The notes under the pieces: generated by a model | Told to the model about the DNA's origin: nothing | Seen by the model: only the letters and a program-made list of their open reading frames with translations | Database searches by the model: none | Translations under genes and position numbers: made by a program | Shown here: piece by piece, positions 41,329 through 49,548 of the stretch | Layout of the letters: each line of letters starts with the position of its first letter | How positions within the stretch are numbered: the first letter of the stretch is position 1 | Assembly (NCBI RefSeq): GCF_900107835.1 | Contig: NZ_FNRG01000014.1 | Location: 34,216 to 98,215 of the forward strand | DNA: 64,000 nt | Source: Oribacterium sp. KHPX15 | GTDB taxonomy: Bacteria > Bacillota > Clostridia > Lachnospirales > Lachnospiraceae | Direction of reading: 5' to 3'

Positions 41329-42279
41329 ATGAAAAAAGTTAAAAATAATATATTACTTGGAGTTCTGGCGCTTTCTACAGCAGTGACAACCTTAACCGCT
41401 TATGCAGACACCAGCAAACAGGATTTTCTCAAACAAAAATTCGGTATAGATAATGGGAGTGGGAAGAGCTATTCTTCATCCTCGATTGACAGAGCTGCCC
41501 AGGAAAACATCGCCAATTCGATGTCTACCACAGACATGGCTCTTGCCATGGATTTCGACTGGATGATCGATAAAGTCTACAACTCTTCATTGGGACAGTG
41601 GCCCAATGCTCTCGACGAACAGTTTGTGGATCGCGTTACCGGAGATGAACCCTATCTTCTGAAGGGTGGCTGGAAGTGCTACATGTTCAGTGCAGACTCA
41701 GGTTACTTCAACGGATACGAAAGGTATCTCAATGCAGTGATAGATACTGATGGCGATAACTTCTCTGTGAAGCTTAACTGGTGGTTATTTAATCCGGGAG
41801 ATGCCAGTCAGTCTATCGTTGAAAGTGGATATGACATAGGAAAAGGAAAATGGAATTCCAAGACTGCAACAGTACATACTGTAGCGGACATAGGAAACAT
41901 CGATTTCACCGATTTTTATATTTCAAAAAACCGGGATGAAGAGTACGCGATGGGAACCGTGACCTGGAGTTCGGGAGAGGTTGATCATATCGGGCTTATG
42001 CGTATGACTCCCGAGAAAGCGAATGAGTTTTATGACATGGGCGAAGGAGATGAAACAGCAGAAAAGGTTCTGACCATTGTGAACCGGGCTAAGAAGCTCA
42101 GCGGCGCCCCGGAAGCTGAAATACAATGGGATGATGATAACACCATCACCATAAGGATGTATGAGTACGTTAATGATGGCAGCACTTTCCATGAAACTAC
42201 CTGGACATGGTATACCGTAAATGTTAAGACCATGAAGGGAACGGATTTCTTTGGAAATGCGGTGGATTTTAGTAAGTAA
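41329..42279 (+). CDS. secreted protein of unknown function
   Basis: A signal peptide (VKNNILLGVLALSTAVTTL, cut near AYADTSK) predicts secretion. The 290-residue mature part is rich in Trp and acidic residues (FDWMIDKVYNSSLGQWPN; VKLNWWLFNPGDAS; ETTWTWYTVNVKTMKGTDFFG) and matches no family I know. There is no anchor. AGGAG precedes ATG 41329. The 262 bp before it hold no gene, only AT-rich sequence with a 9-bp duplication and a possible promoter. A strong hairpin follows the gene. Confidence 0.72.
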   Translation: MKKVKNNILLGVLALSTAVTTLTAYADTSKQDFLKQKFGIDNGSGKSYSSSSIDRAAQENIANSMSTTDMALAMDFDWMIDKVYNSSLGQWPNALDEQFVDRVTGDEPYLLKGGWKCYMFSADSGYFNGYERYLNAVIDTDGDNFSVKLNWWLFNPGDASQSIVESGYDIGKGKWNSKTATVHTVADIGNIDFTDFYISKNRDEEYAMGTVTWSSGEVDHIGLMRMTPEKANEFYDMGEGDETAEKVLTIVNRAKKLSGAPEAEIQWDDDNTITIRMYEYVNDGSTFHETTWTWYTVNVKTMKGTDFFGNAVDFSK

Positions 42280-42286
42280 GATAGAA

Positions 42287-42311
42287 GCGGGAGGGGCACA
42301 GCCCCTCCCGC
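42287..42311. terminator. bidirectional terminator between convergent genes
   Basis: GCGGGAGGGGC (42287-42297) pairs perfectly with GCCCCTCCCGC (42301-42311) around ACA. It lies between the secreted-protein gene and the end of metH, without long T-runs. Confidence 0.7.
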
Positions 42312-42316
42312 TCGAT

Positions 42317-44944
42317 TTACAGCAATCCTTTTTCGCACAGCTCATCCGCATATCTTACGGTCGCCATGGCATCACTGCCGTAGCAGTCGGCGCCGATTTT
42401 GTCGGCGTAATCCTGGGTCATGACGGCACCGCCCACTGCGATTTTGCAGTCGGGCTTTTTTTTGTGGAGCTGTTTGATGGTTTCCTCCATATTCACGACG
42501 GTGGTGGTCATAAGGGCGGAGAGACCAACGAGTTTTACGTCCTGCTGAATTGCGGTTTCAACAATGGTTTCAGGCGGAACGTCCTTTCCGAGATCAATAA
42601 CATCGTAACCGTAGTTCTCCAAAAGAACCTTCACTATGTTCTTTCCGATATCATGGATGTCACCCTTTACGGTAGCAAGGATAACCTTTCCCTTTGATTC
42701 CTGCTGTGTGTCGGACATTGATTCTTTTACTACAGTGAAGGCAGCCTTTGCGGCATCAGCCGCCATCAAAAGCTGTGGCAGGAAGAGAGTTCCCTTTTCA
42801 AAGCCTTTTCCGACTATATCAAGGGCAGGTACTAAATCCTGATTGATGATATCGAGAGCAGACCTTGTTAAAAGAGCATCTTTTGTTGCAGCGGCAGCAG
42901 GTTTTGCCATTCCACGTTCGATGGCTTCCATGAGTTTTGAGTGATAGCCTTGACCGTTGCCGGAGCCGCCCTGGGATGAAGCACCGGACGCACCTCCGGT
43001 AACTGTACCTGAGCTTCCGAATGCTCCGTTTTGGCCTGCACCTGAACCACCTGAATTTCCCGAAATACCTCCGTTTGATGTCACGAAGGAAGCATTACCC
43101 CCTAGGGGACTGCCGGAAGACTTAAGGTCTCCGGCTGAAATTCCAAGTGCATTGAGAACCCTGGAGCGACAGGCATCCACTGCCTCTGAAACCCGCTTGT
43201 CAGGTGTTTTGTAATTCTGATAAGCCCCGATGAAATTCTGAAAGTTTTCATCCTGAGCGGTAAGAGCGCAGAAACTTCTGTAGGCCTGCATCATTGCCTG
43301 GTTGTTCGGGTTAATGATGGCGCAGGACAGTCCGTTCTGAAGTGCCATGGCGAAGAAATAGGAATTCACCAGCTCCCTCGCAGGAAGTCCGAAGCTTATG
43401 TTGGAAACTCCCAGGATGGAACTTCCACCCAACTCATCACGGATCCGTCTTATAGTCTCAAGGGTCACAAGGGCACTCCGTGGATCACTGGATATGGTCA
43501 TACAGAGACCGTCGATAACCACATCTTCTTTAGGAATTCCGTAGGATGCTGCGGTATCGTAAATCTTTTTCGCAATGGCGATACGACCGTCAGCAGTATC
43601 GGGAATTCCGCCTTCATCCAGGGCAAGTCCCACGATAACTCCGCCGTACTTCTTTACAAGAGGAAATACGCTGTGCATTACCTCCTCTTTACCGTTGACG
43701 GAATTGATAAGTGCCTTTCCGTTATAATGTCTCAGTGCCCGCTCCATGGCTACAGGATCTGAAGTGTCGATCTGAAGGGGCAGTGCCAGCACGCTTTGAA
43801 GTCTGGTGAGGACTTCATCCAAAAGTTCCGCTTCGTCGATTTCCGGAGTACCAACATTAACATCCAGAACATGGGCTCCGGCATCCTCCTGCTGTAAGCC
43901 CTGATCCACGATGTAATCGATGTCATGCTCCACAAGAGCCTGCTTGAAGCGTTTCTTTCCTGTTGGATTGATGCGCTCTCCGATGATTACGGGCCTTGCG
44001 CCTCCGCCGATTTCCACTACCTGAGAGAAGGAGGAGATAACGGTGTGAGCCTCAGCCTTCGGAGCCCGGAATGGAAGAGAAGTCACGGCTTCAATTTCCT
44101 TTTTGATGTGGGCGGGGGTGGTGCCGCAACAGCCGCCGAGCCCAACAGCGCCCAGGCCTGCGATGGTCTTCATAAATCCTGCAAATGCCTCCGGATCCAC
44201 ATCGTAGACAGTCCGGCCATCCACGGATTTCGGGAGACCTGCATTGGGATTCACCAGCACCGGAACGTGGGCGGCCTTCACCAGACGTTCCACGATAGGA
44301 ATCATTTGTTCAGGTCCGAGAGAGCAGTTTGTTCCCAAGGCATCAACACCCAGGCCCTCCAGCATGGCAACGGCTGACTCGGGAGTGCCACCAGTAAGCA
44401 TTTTTCCTGACGCATCGAAAACACAGGTTATGAAAACAGGAAGATCACAGTTTTCCTTTGCCGCAAGTACGGCAGCCTTGGCCTCATAGGAATCGTTCAT
44501 GGTTTCGATGAGCACCAGATCCGCGTCTTCCCGGGCTCCTATCCGTACAACCTCGGCGAATATATCCACCGCATCATCAAAGGAAAGGTCCCCCATTGGC
44601 TTGAGAAGTTTTCCTGTTGGGCCGATGTCCAGGGCGATATAAGCATCATCCTCCCGACCGGATCTTTTTCTTGCTTCCTTCGCAAGTTTCACGGCAGCAG
44701 TAACTATCTCATCCAGATTGTCCTGAAATTTCAGCCGGTTGGCCCCGAAGGTGTTGGTATTGAAGATGTGTGAACCGGCATTGAGATATCCGAGATGAAG
44801 GTCAATGATCTCCTCAGGATGCAGAAGATTCCAGGTTTCAGGAAGCTCTCCCGGCTGAAGTCCCTTTTCCTGAAGGATGGAACCGGTGCCTCCGTCAAAA
44901 AATATCCATTCTTTTCCCAGGCGGTCTAATATGTTTTTTCGCAT
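42317..44944 (-). CDS. metH: cobalamin-dependent methionine synthase (without activation domain)
   Basis: It transfers the methyl group of 5-methyl-THF to homocysteine through enzyme-bound cobalamin. Domains in order: homocysteine-binding (FFDGGTGSILQEKG; zinc Cys in GTNCSLGPEQM and GGCCGTTPAHI), pterin-binding (VIIGERINPTGKKRFKQAL; VLDVNVGTPEIDE), and cobalamin-binding with KVILATVKGDIHDIGKNIV, whose DxHxxG His binds cobalt. The AdoMet reactivation domain is missing and is encoded by the preceding gene. A Gly/Ser-rich linker of about 60 residues sits between the pterin and cobalamin domains. AAAGGAG selects ATG 44944. Confidence 0.95.
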   Translation of the reverse strand: MRKNILDRLGKEWIFFDGGTGSILQEKGLQPGELPETWNLLHPEEIIDLHLGYLNAGSHIFNTNTFGANRLKFQDNLDEIVTAAVKLAKEARKRSGREDDAYIALDIGPTGKLLKPMGDLSFDDAVDIFAEVVRIGAREDADLVLIETMNDSYEAKAAVLAAKENCDLPVFITCVFDASGKMLTGGTPESAVAMLEGLGVDALGTNCSLGPEQMIPIVERLVKAAHVPVLVNPNAGLPKSVDGRTVYDVDPEAFAGFMKTIAGLGAVGLGGCCGTTPAHIKKEIEAVTSLPFRAPKAEAHTVISSFSQVVEIGGGARPVIIGERINPTGKKRFKQALVEHDIDYIVDQGLQQEDAGAHVLDVNVGTPEIDEAELLDEVLTRLQSVLALPLQIDTSDPVAMERALRHYNGKALINSVNGKEEVMHSVFPLVKKYGGVIVGLALDEGGIPDTADGRIAIAKKIYDTAASYGIPKEDVVIDGLCMTISSDPRSALVTLETIRRIRDELGGSSILGVSNISFGLPARELVNSYFFAMALQNGLSCAIINPNNQAMMQAYRSFCALTAQDENFQNFIGAYQNYKTPDKRVSEAVDACRSRVLNALGISAGDLKSSGSPLGGNASFVTSNGGISGNSGGSGAGQNGAFGSSGTVTGGASGASSQGGSGNGQGYHSKLMEAIERGMAKPAAAATKDALLTRSALDIINQDLVPALDIVGKGFEKGTLFLPQLLMAADAAKAAFTVVKESMSDTQQESKGKVILATVKGDIHDIGKNIVKVLLENYGYDVIDLGKDVPPETIVETAIQQDVKLVGLSALMTTTVVNMEETIKQLHKKKPDCKIAVGGAVMTQDYADKIGADCYGSDAMATVRYADELCEKGLL

Positions 44945-45648
44945 TTCGTTTGTTCTCCTTTGGAGCTGTTTTTGTATAAACAATCCTTCGCCTTACTGCA
45001 AAGAGTGCAGGAAGAGAGTTCCAAAGGATTGATGGTTTTTGCAAGATATTCGGATTCCGGCAGGTCGGAGGACTTCGCGCATCCAATAAAAGCTGTGATG
45101 GACTTACTAGGCACCATAAGAAGGGTTTCCGTGAGTGTTATCCCGCACCATTTCTGCATATCCAGTATCTTTGCAAAATCGCTTTGCAGGGCAAGAGGCA
45201 GGTCGCCGTAACCGGGAGAAAATCGTGGCCTCAATGTATAGCCGGAGGCATTCTCCGTTTCTCTTATTTTTTTTACTTCCGAATCGGCGAAGGACTCTAC
45301 CATTTCCGCACCGGCCGCCTGATAGATGGAGGCCTCCATGAGGCTTGTCAGTTCGCTCCGTTTTATGAGCATGTCGATGCCTATGCCTACAGTTGCCGCA
45401 AACATATAGGCGTGATCGCAGCCTTCCAGGTTTTTGTACAGATTCTTTGATTTAATGCTGAGTCCCGCGATTTCTGTGATATCAGGGGCAGTCTGCTTAA
45501 CCTGAAAGCTTCTGTAGAAGCATCGGGGAGCCGCAGCATTCTGCATTTTTTCAACGCATTCCTTTATCCGCTCATCAACCTCCGGTGACGGGGTGATCTT
45601 TTGGTAGCCCAGGAAACGGTATATTTCTTTTTGTCTTAGTTCTATCAT
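44926..45648 (-). CDS. methionine synthase reactivation (AdoMet-binding) domain protein
   Basis: It reductively remethylates inactive cob(II)alamin on MetH using AdoMet. The 240 residues show the Met_synt_B12 domain: LRPRFSPGYGDLPLALQ (AdoMet-binding RxxxGYG type motif) and LTETLLMVPSKSITAFIG. An N-terminal helical region replaces the rest of MetH, and the C-terminus has CTLCSKAKDCLY, a possible metal-binding Cys group. It overlaps the metH start by 19 bp, consistent with a split but co-translated enzyme. There is no clear SD. A hairpin terminator separates it from metF. Confidence 0.88.
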   Translation of the reverse strand: MIELRQKEIYRFLGYQKITPSPEVDERIKECVEKMQNAAAPRCFYRSFQVKQTAPDITEIAGLSIKSKNLYKNLEGCDHAYMFAATVGIGIDMLIKRSELTSLMEASIYQAAGAEMVESFADSEVKKIRETENASGYTLRPRFSPGYGDLPLALQSDFAKILDMQKWCGITLTETLLMVPSKSITAFIGCAKSSDLPESEYLAKTINPLELSSCTLCSKAKDCLYKNSSKGEQTKCEKTY

Positions 45649-45660
45649 AAAATACTAAAA

Positions 45661-45687
45661 GTGCCGTACCCCGCGGGGCGACGGCAC
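45661..45687 (-). terminator. terminator (or attenuator) between metF and the metH activation gene
   Basis: GTGCCGT and ACGGCAC enclose the self-complementary CCCCGCGGGG; on the minus strand TTTTAGTATTTT follows. It sits only 13 bp before the activation-domain start, so it may act as an attenuator. Confidence 0.65.
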
Positions 45688-45807
45688 GGTAAATTTGAAT
45701 CGCAGTGTGTAAATCAATGTTTGTTCCGATATGCACTTACCGGAGGGCAGAAGAGAGATTCACATTCTGCAAAGTCATGGAGAAAAACCGATGTAGTCGA
45801 TATAACT

Positions 45808-46671
45808 TCAGATCTTCAGTATCTCCGAAAGATTCTTCTGTATCGCTTCAGCGATATCCGGCTTGTTCATGGAATAAACATGTATGTGCTTTACATCATT
45901 TGCTATGAGGTCAATGATCTGCTCTGTTGCGTAAATGATTCCCGCCTGCTTCATGGCCTCCGGATGGTCTCCGAACTTGTCGACTATCTCTCTGAACCTT
46001 GTTGGAACAGAAGTTCCTGAGAGAGCAACAGACCTGCCCAGCTGCTTGGCATTTGTTATAGGCATTATACCCGCAAGCACCGGCACGCGGATGTCATTCT
46101 CCCTAAGTCTGTAGAGGAAGTTGAAGAACTCAGCATTATCAAAAAACATCTGGGTCGTAAGGAAATCAACGCCGGCATCCACCTTTTTCTTCAGGTTTTT
46201 AATGTCTTCGTCCTTGTGGATGCACTCCACATGACCTTCCGGATAGCAGGCACCTCCGATGCAGAAATCTCCGTGAGCCTTGATGTCGGCAATAAGCTCC
46301 GAAGCATAATGGTAATCATGATGAGGTGTGCCGTCCTTTGGGATATCACCTCGCAGAGCCATGATATTTTCAAAGCCATATTCCTTGAATTTGGAAAGCA
46401 TGTTGTGAACATGTTCTTTGGTGGAGGAAACACAGGTAAGATGAGGGAGAACCTCAACTCCGTGCTTATCCCGGATGGTTTTTGCGATGTTCAAGGTGAA
46501 TTCCGAGGTTCCGCCTCCGGCGCCGTAGGTCACGGACATGAAGCTTGGCTTAAGTGCTGCGACTTCTTCGGTAGCCTGCTGAACAGTGTCAAAGTTCTCT
46601 ATTTTTTTGGGCGGAAAAACCTCAAAAGATAAAGTAGTCTCGCCATTATTAAGTATGTCAATTATCCTCAT
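45808..46671 (-). CDS. metF: 5,10-methylenetetrahydrofolate reductase
   Basis: It is an FAD enzyme that reduces methylene-THF to 5-methyl-THF, the methyl donor for MetH. Seen are TTLSFEVFPPKK with the catalytic Glu, FMSVTYGAGGGTS, HLTCVSSTKEHV, ALRGDIPKDG, FLTTQMFFDN and VPVLAGIMPITN. Its 287 residues match the bacterial enzyme. A longer frame begins at 46716, but AGGAGGAA stands just before ATG 46671. It is followed by the metH pair. Confidence 0.95.
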   Translation of the reverse strand: MRIIDILNNGETTLSFEVFPPKKIENFDTVQQATEEVAALKPSFMSVTYGAGGGTSEFTLNIAKTIRDKHGVEVLPHLTCVSSTKEHVHNMLSKFKEYGFENIMALRGDIPKDGTPHHDYHYASELIADIKAHGDFCIGGACYPEGHVECIHKDEDIKNLKKKVDAGVDFLTTQMFFDNAEFFNFLYRLRENDIRVPVLAGIMPITNAKQLGRSVALSGTSVPTRFREIVDKFGDHPEAMKQAGIIYATEQIIDLIANDVKHIHVYSMNKPDIAEAIQKNLSEILKI

Positions 46672-46910
46672 GGATTCCTCCTGAAATTTGTAATGACAGC
46701 AGTTTTCCGGAAGCACTGTTAAATACTTCGTAAAAACAAGCTTTTCTTATATTTAATCATAAAAGAAGACTGTTTCATAATAAATAATATTTAGGAGGTG
46801 ATATAAGCAGAGACTATAAGTCGTTGGGTTATGATTATTCACGTTTGTACATAAAGCTTATAAATGGATGTCCGGTGCTTCCGGTTTATTTCATCCCGGA
46901 CAGAACTGTT

Positions 46911-48335
46911 TCAATGCAGAAAGTATTTTCTGACTTCTCCCGCCTGGTAGAGTGAACCGAAGCAAACTATCGGGAGATTCAGTTCTTTTCCACGTTTTAC
47001 AGCCATGGCAACAGCATCTTTAATGGAAGGGGCTGTGAAAGAAGGACCGTCGAAGATTGAAGAAATCTCAGCTTTAAGCTCTTCAGGATTGAGTCCTCGA
47101 CCATCGTATGGAAGTTCTGCTATGAAGCTGTCTGCAAATGGAGTAATGATTTTCAGCATTTCCAGATGATCCTTGTCCTTCATAACTCCCATGACGAAGA
47201 TTATCTTCTGATCCGGCAGAAACACTTTTATGGATTCCGCGAGGGCCTCTGCACCGTTTGGATTGTGGGCTCCGTCCAGTATGAATACCGGATCTCCGGA
47301 CAGAAGTTCAAACCTTCCCGGCCACCGGGCATTAAGGAGTCCCTGTTTTATGGCTTCATCGTCAATGTCTGCGCCTCGGCTTTTCAGGCTCAAAATGATA
47401 TCAATGGCGGCCATGGCATTGGCAATCTGGTAAGAACCAAGCAGAGGTAATTCTATATTTTTTATTGATCTGTAGCTGAAAACTTCTCCTTTCAGAGAAT
47501 AGGAGTGAACAATCAGTTTCTCCGGATCTGTGACGGTAAGATAAACCCGTCCTGAAAAACGGTTTACGATCTGGTCAGGGTATGACTTGACCATCTTTTC
47601 AGTTTTATCTGTTAAGTCACAGTGTAAGAGTGGCTTTTCCAGGCTGTATTCAGAATCTTTCCGGAAAGGAATGAGAGCAGAAACTTCGGCATTAGCTCCG
47701 TTAACCTCGATATATTTGTCAGCGATGACCTGAAGGACAGAAACCTTTTGGTTCAGGACAACAAGTGGAGCCCCGGCTTTGATTATTCCGGCTTTCTCTG
47801 CGGCGATCAGTTCTTCCGTATCACCCAGAACCTCTGTGTGGTCGAGCCCTATGCTCATGATAGCAGCCACTTCCGGAGCATCGATGATATTGGTGGCATC
47901 CAGACGACCGCCCATGCCAACCTCCAAAACTACATAGTCACAGCCTTCTTCATAAAAGTAGCAGAGTGCCATGGCGGTTATCAGTTCAAAATCAGTAGGC
48001 TCTTCATTGAGATCTTTCACGGCTGCTTTAACCTTCCCGGAAATCCGACGGAGGTCATCATCTGAAATGTCTGTGCCGTCTACGGAGATACGTTCATTGA
48101 AACTGAAGAGGTGAGGGGAAATATATAATCCGGTCTTAAAGCCGGCTTCCGTAAGAATGGATCTCACCATGGAGCATGTGGATCCTTTTCCATTGGTTCC
48201 TGCTATATGTATGAATCTTAGTTTTTTCTGAGGATTTCCCAGGGCGCTCATGAGGGCCTTCATACGATCAAGACCAATCTTCGCATGTTTCCAGTCTGCG
48301 CCATGTAAAAGAGCTATTGCTTCATTCCAATCCAT
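46911..48335 (-). CDS. folC: folylpolyglutamate synthase / dihydrofolate synthase
   Basis: It adds glutamate to dihydropteroate or to folates, keeping them in the cell. The Mur-ligase fold is evident: FIHIAGTNGKGSTCSM (P-loop), LYISPHLFSFNERISVDG, LEVGMGGRLDATNIID, SIGLDHTEVLGDT and FILDGAHNPNGAEALAESI. Its 474 residues are somewhat longer than usual owing to a mid-protein insert around the VNRFSGRVYLTVTD region. AAAGG precedes ATG 48335. It lies between folT and metF on the same strand, giving a folate theme. Confidence 0.93.
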   Translation of the reverse strand: MDWNEAIALLHGADWKHAKIGLDRMKALMSALGNPQKKLRFIHIAGTNGKGSTCSMVRSILTEAGFKTGLYISPHLFSFNERISVDGTDISDDDLRRISGKVKAAVKDLNEEPTDFELITAMALCYFYEEGCDYVVLEVGMGGRLDATNIIDAPEVAAIMSIGLDHTEVLGDTEELIAAEKAGIIKAGAPLVVLNQKVSVLQVIADKYIEVNGANAEVSALIPFRKDSEYSLEKPLLHCDLTDKTEKMVKSYPDQIVNRFSGRVYLTVTDPEKLIVHSYSLKGEVFSYRSIKNIELPLLGSYQIANAMAAIDIILSLKSRGADIDDEAIKQGLLNARWPGRFELLSGDPVFILDGAHNPNGAEALAESIKVFLPDQKIIFVMGVMKDKDHLEMLKIITPFADSFIAELPYDGRGLNPEELKAEISSIFDGPSFTAPSIKDAVAMAVKRGKELNLPIVCFGSLYQAGEVRKYFLH

Positions 48336-48373
48336 ACAAGTTGCCTTTCATTCTTTAATTATTTCTCTGAAAA

Positions 48374-48421
48374 GCCCGTCATGCAGGATGCTGTGAATTG
48401 TGATCATCCTCCATGACGGGC
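48374..48421 (-). terminator. terminator after folT
   Basis: GCCCGTCATG (48374-48383) pairs with CATGACGGGC (48412-48421), extended by AGGATG/CATCCT; on the minus strand TTTTC follows. It separates folT from folC. Confidence 0.7.
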
Positions 48422-48513
48422 AAGTTATTTTAGTGATACATGAGGTTTACAGAAACATATCCCCGGACAGATTGTTCTTCGAGAGTGTTTTGCAAGACAG
48501 GATTGGGAGAGTA

Positions 48514-49101
48514 TCAGACAGCCAGAACATTTCTGATATCCGCACGCTTCAGTACGCTGCCCAGAACATAAATTATTATCATCTGTATCGGAGCTGTTAC
48601 AGCTGCCTGCATTGCTCTTGTAGCCAGAAGTCCGGTGAAGCTTGAGCCGTATACAAAGGAAATCCAGAAGGTGTTCAGCAGGAGACTAAGTATACATTGG
48701 TTAATGAGAACGGCCACTGCAATACGAAGGATCATCGAAGCTGAACCTGTTTTAAAAGAAAAGGACGTAGCATCGGAATCAGAAGCTTTTGAAAATAAGG
48801 GTTCCGAGGAGTGCTTCTGATAGAGCATCAGCCCAAATACAGCTCCCATAAGAACCTGGGTCAGGGTGAAGCCGGGAAAGTATGGACCTGTAGGAAATGC
48901 CACCGCACCGATGAAATCACCTAAACCGCCCACAAGAGCCGCAGCAACGGGTCCGTAGAAAATTCCGGCGATAACAAGTGCTGTGAATCCAAGGCCTATT
49001 CTGACGTTCCAGGCATTAAAGGAACAAAATCTTGTCAGGATCACCTGAAGAGCCACAAGAACTGAAAGGGTTACCAGATTTCTCGTTGAGAATCTTTTCA
49101 T
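48514..49101 (-). CDS. folT: folate-specific ECF transporter S component
   Basis: It binds folates in the membrane and works with the shared ECF energy-coupling module (not in this window) for uptake. The 195 residues have about six hydrophobic segments and family features: VTLSVLVALQVILTRFCSF, VRIGLGFTALVIAGIFYGPVA and GGLGDFIGAVAFPTGPYFPG. A Ser-rich insert between helices 4 and 5 is unusual. The start ATG 49101 lies 6 bases after AAAGGAGGT. That SD is inside a hairpin directly downstream of a tetrahydrofolate riboswitch, so expression should fall when folate is plentiful. Confidence 0.92.
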   Translation of the reverse strand: MKRFSTRNLVTLSVLVALQVILTRFCSFNAWNVRIGLGFTALVIAGIFYGPVAAALVGGLGDFIGAVAFPTGPYFPGFTLTQVLMGAVFGLMLYQKHSSEPLFSKASDSDATSFSFKTGSASMILRIAVAVLINQCILSLLLNTFWISFVYGSSFTGLLATRAMQAAVTAPIQMIIIYVLGSVLKRADIRNVLAV

Positions 49102-49107
49102 AATAAT

Positions 49108-49140
49108 ACCTCCTTTGCAGCCCCTGACTACAAAGGAGGT
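49108..49140 (-). promoter_or_regulatory. hairpin sequestering the folT Shine-Dalgarno
   Basis: CAAAGGAGGT (the SD, at 49108-49117 on the minus strand) pairs perfectly over 10 bp with ACCTCCTTTG (49131-49140); the loop is 13 nt. It lies between the THF aptamer and the start codon and is the likely expression platform, acting on translation. Confidence 0.8.
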
Positions 49141-49151
49141 TATACTCCACT

Positions 49152-49322
49152 GCAGCGGGATGCGACCATCGAACCGCGCCGATGCATTATCCTTTTAGGA
49201 TATTTTCCGGTCAGAATTTTGTTCCTGTTCAAACGAATTCCCTGACCGCTCTCTGCATTGGCTTCGTCCCTCCGACAAACTCCCCGTTCGGAAGGCACTG
49301 TACGCTCGATTGCCTACTCTGC
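49152..49322 (-). promoter_or_regulatory. tetrahydrofolate riboswitch with enlarged arm
   Basis: On the minus strand the leader starts GCAGAGTAGGC and ends GGTTCGATGGTCGCATCCCGCTGC-like. P1 (GCAG/CTGC), a P2 core (AATCGA/TCGAT), a hairpin with stem CCTTCCGA/TCGGAGGG and a GGGGAG loop able to pair with ATCCC (pseudoknot), and the conserved ACGAAGC and GCGCGG pieces all fit the folT-type THF aptamer. The usual GAGA tetraloop after ACGAAGC(C) is replaced by 79 nt (49181-49259) with its own AATGCA/TGCAT and CGGTCAG/CTGACCG stems. Placement ahead of folT supports the call. Confidence 0.88.
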
Positions 49323-49332
49323 TAAAAAAATT

Positions 49333-49361
49333 TGTTTAGTTTCACCTACAATGTATATCAA
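49333..49361 (-). promoter_or_regulatory. putative folT promoter
   Basis: On the minus strand TTGATA (49356-49361), a 17-bp spacer and TAAACA (49333-49338) end about 10 bp before the riboswitch. Confidence 0.5.
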
Positions 49362-49548
49362 AACCTGAGATTGGTAAAGTGGATATTTTTCCGGCATTCT
49401 GATAGTATAGCTGGTAAAGTCCTATCGCTGAGAAAACGAAATTACCCTGATGATGCTGATAAGTATGTAAAAAAAGTGATTCATCACAGTGAGAGGAGAC
49501 CTTTGAATACAGAATGATAGAAGAAAAATCAAAGACAGGCTTACAGAT

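Noticed and set aside
45660..45807. cobalamin or SAM riboswitch ahead of the metH pair
   Set aside because: No B12-box-like or S-box-like sequence was found; only the hairpin terminator is visible.
49332..49517. 61-codon plus-strand ORF upstream of the membrane-anchored protein
   Set aside because: There is no SD, it overlaps the folT promoter and riboswitch start on the other strand, and the residue composition is not protein-like.
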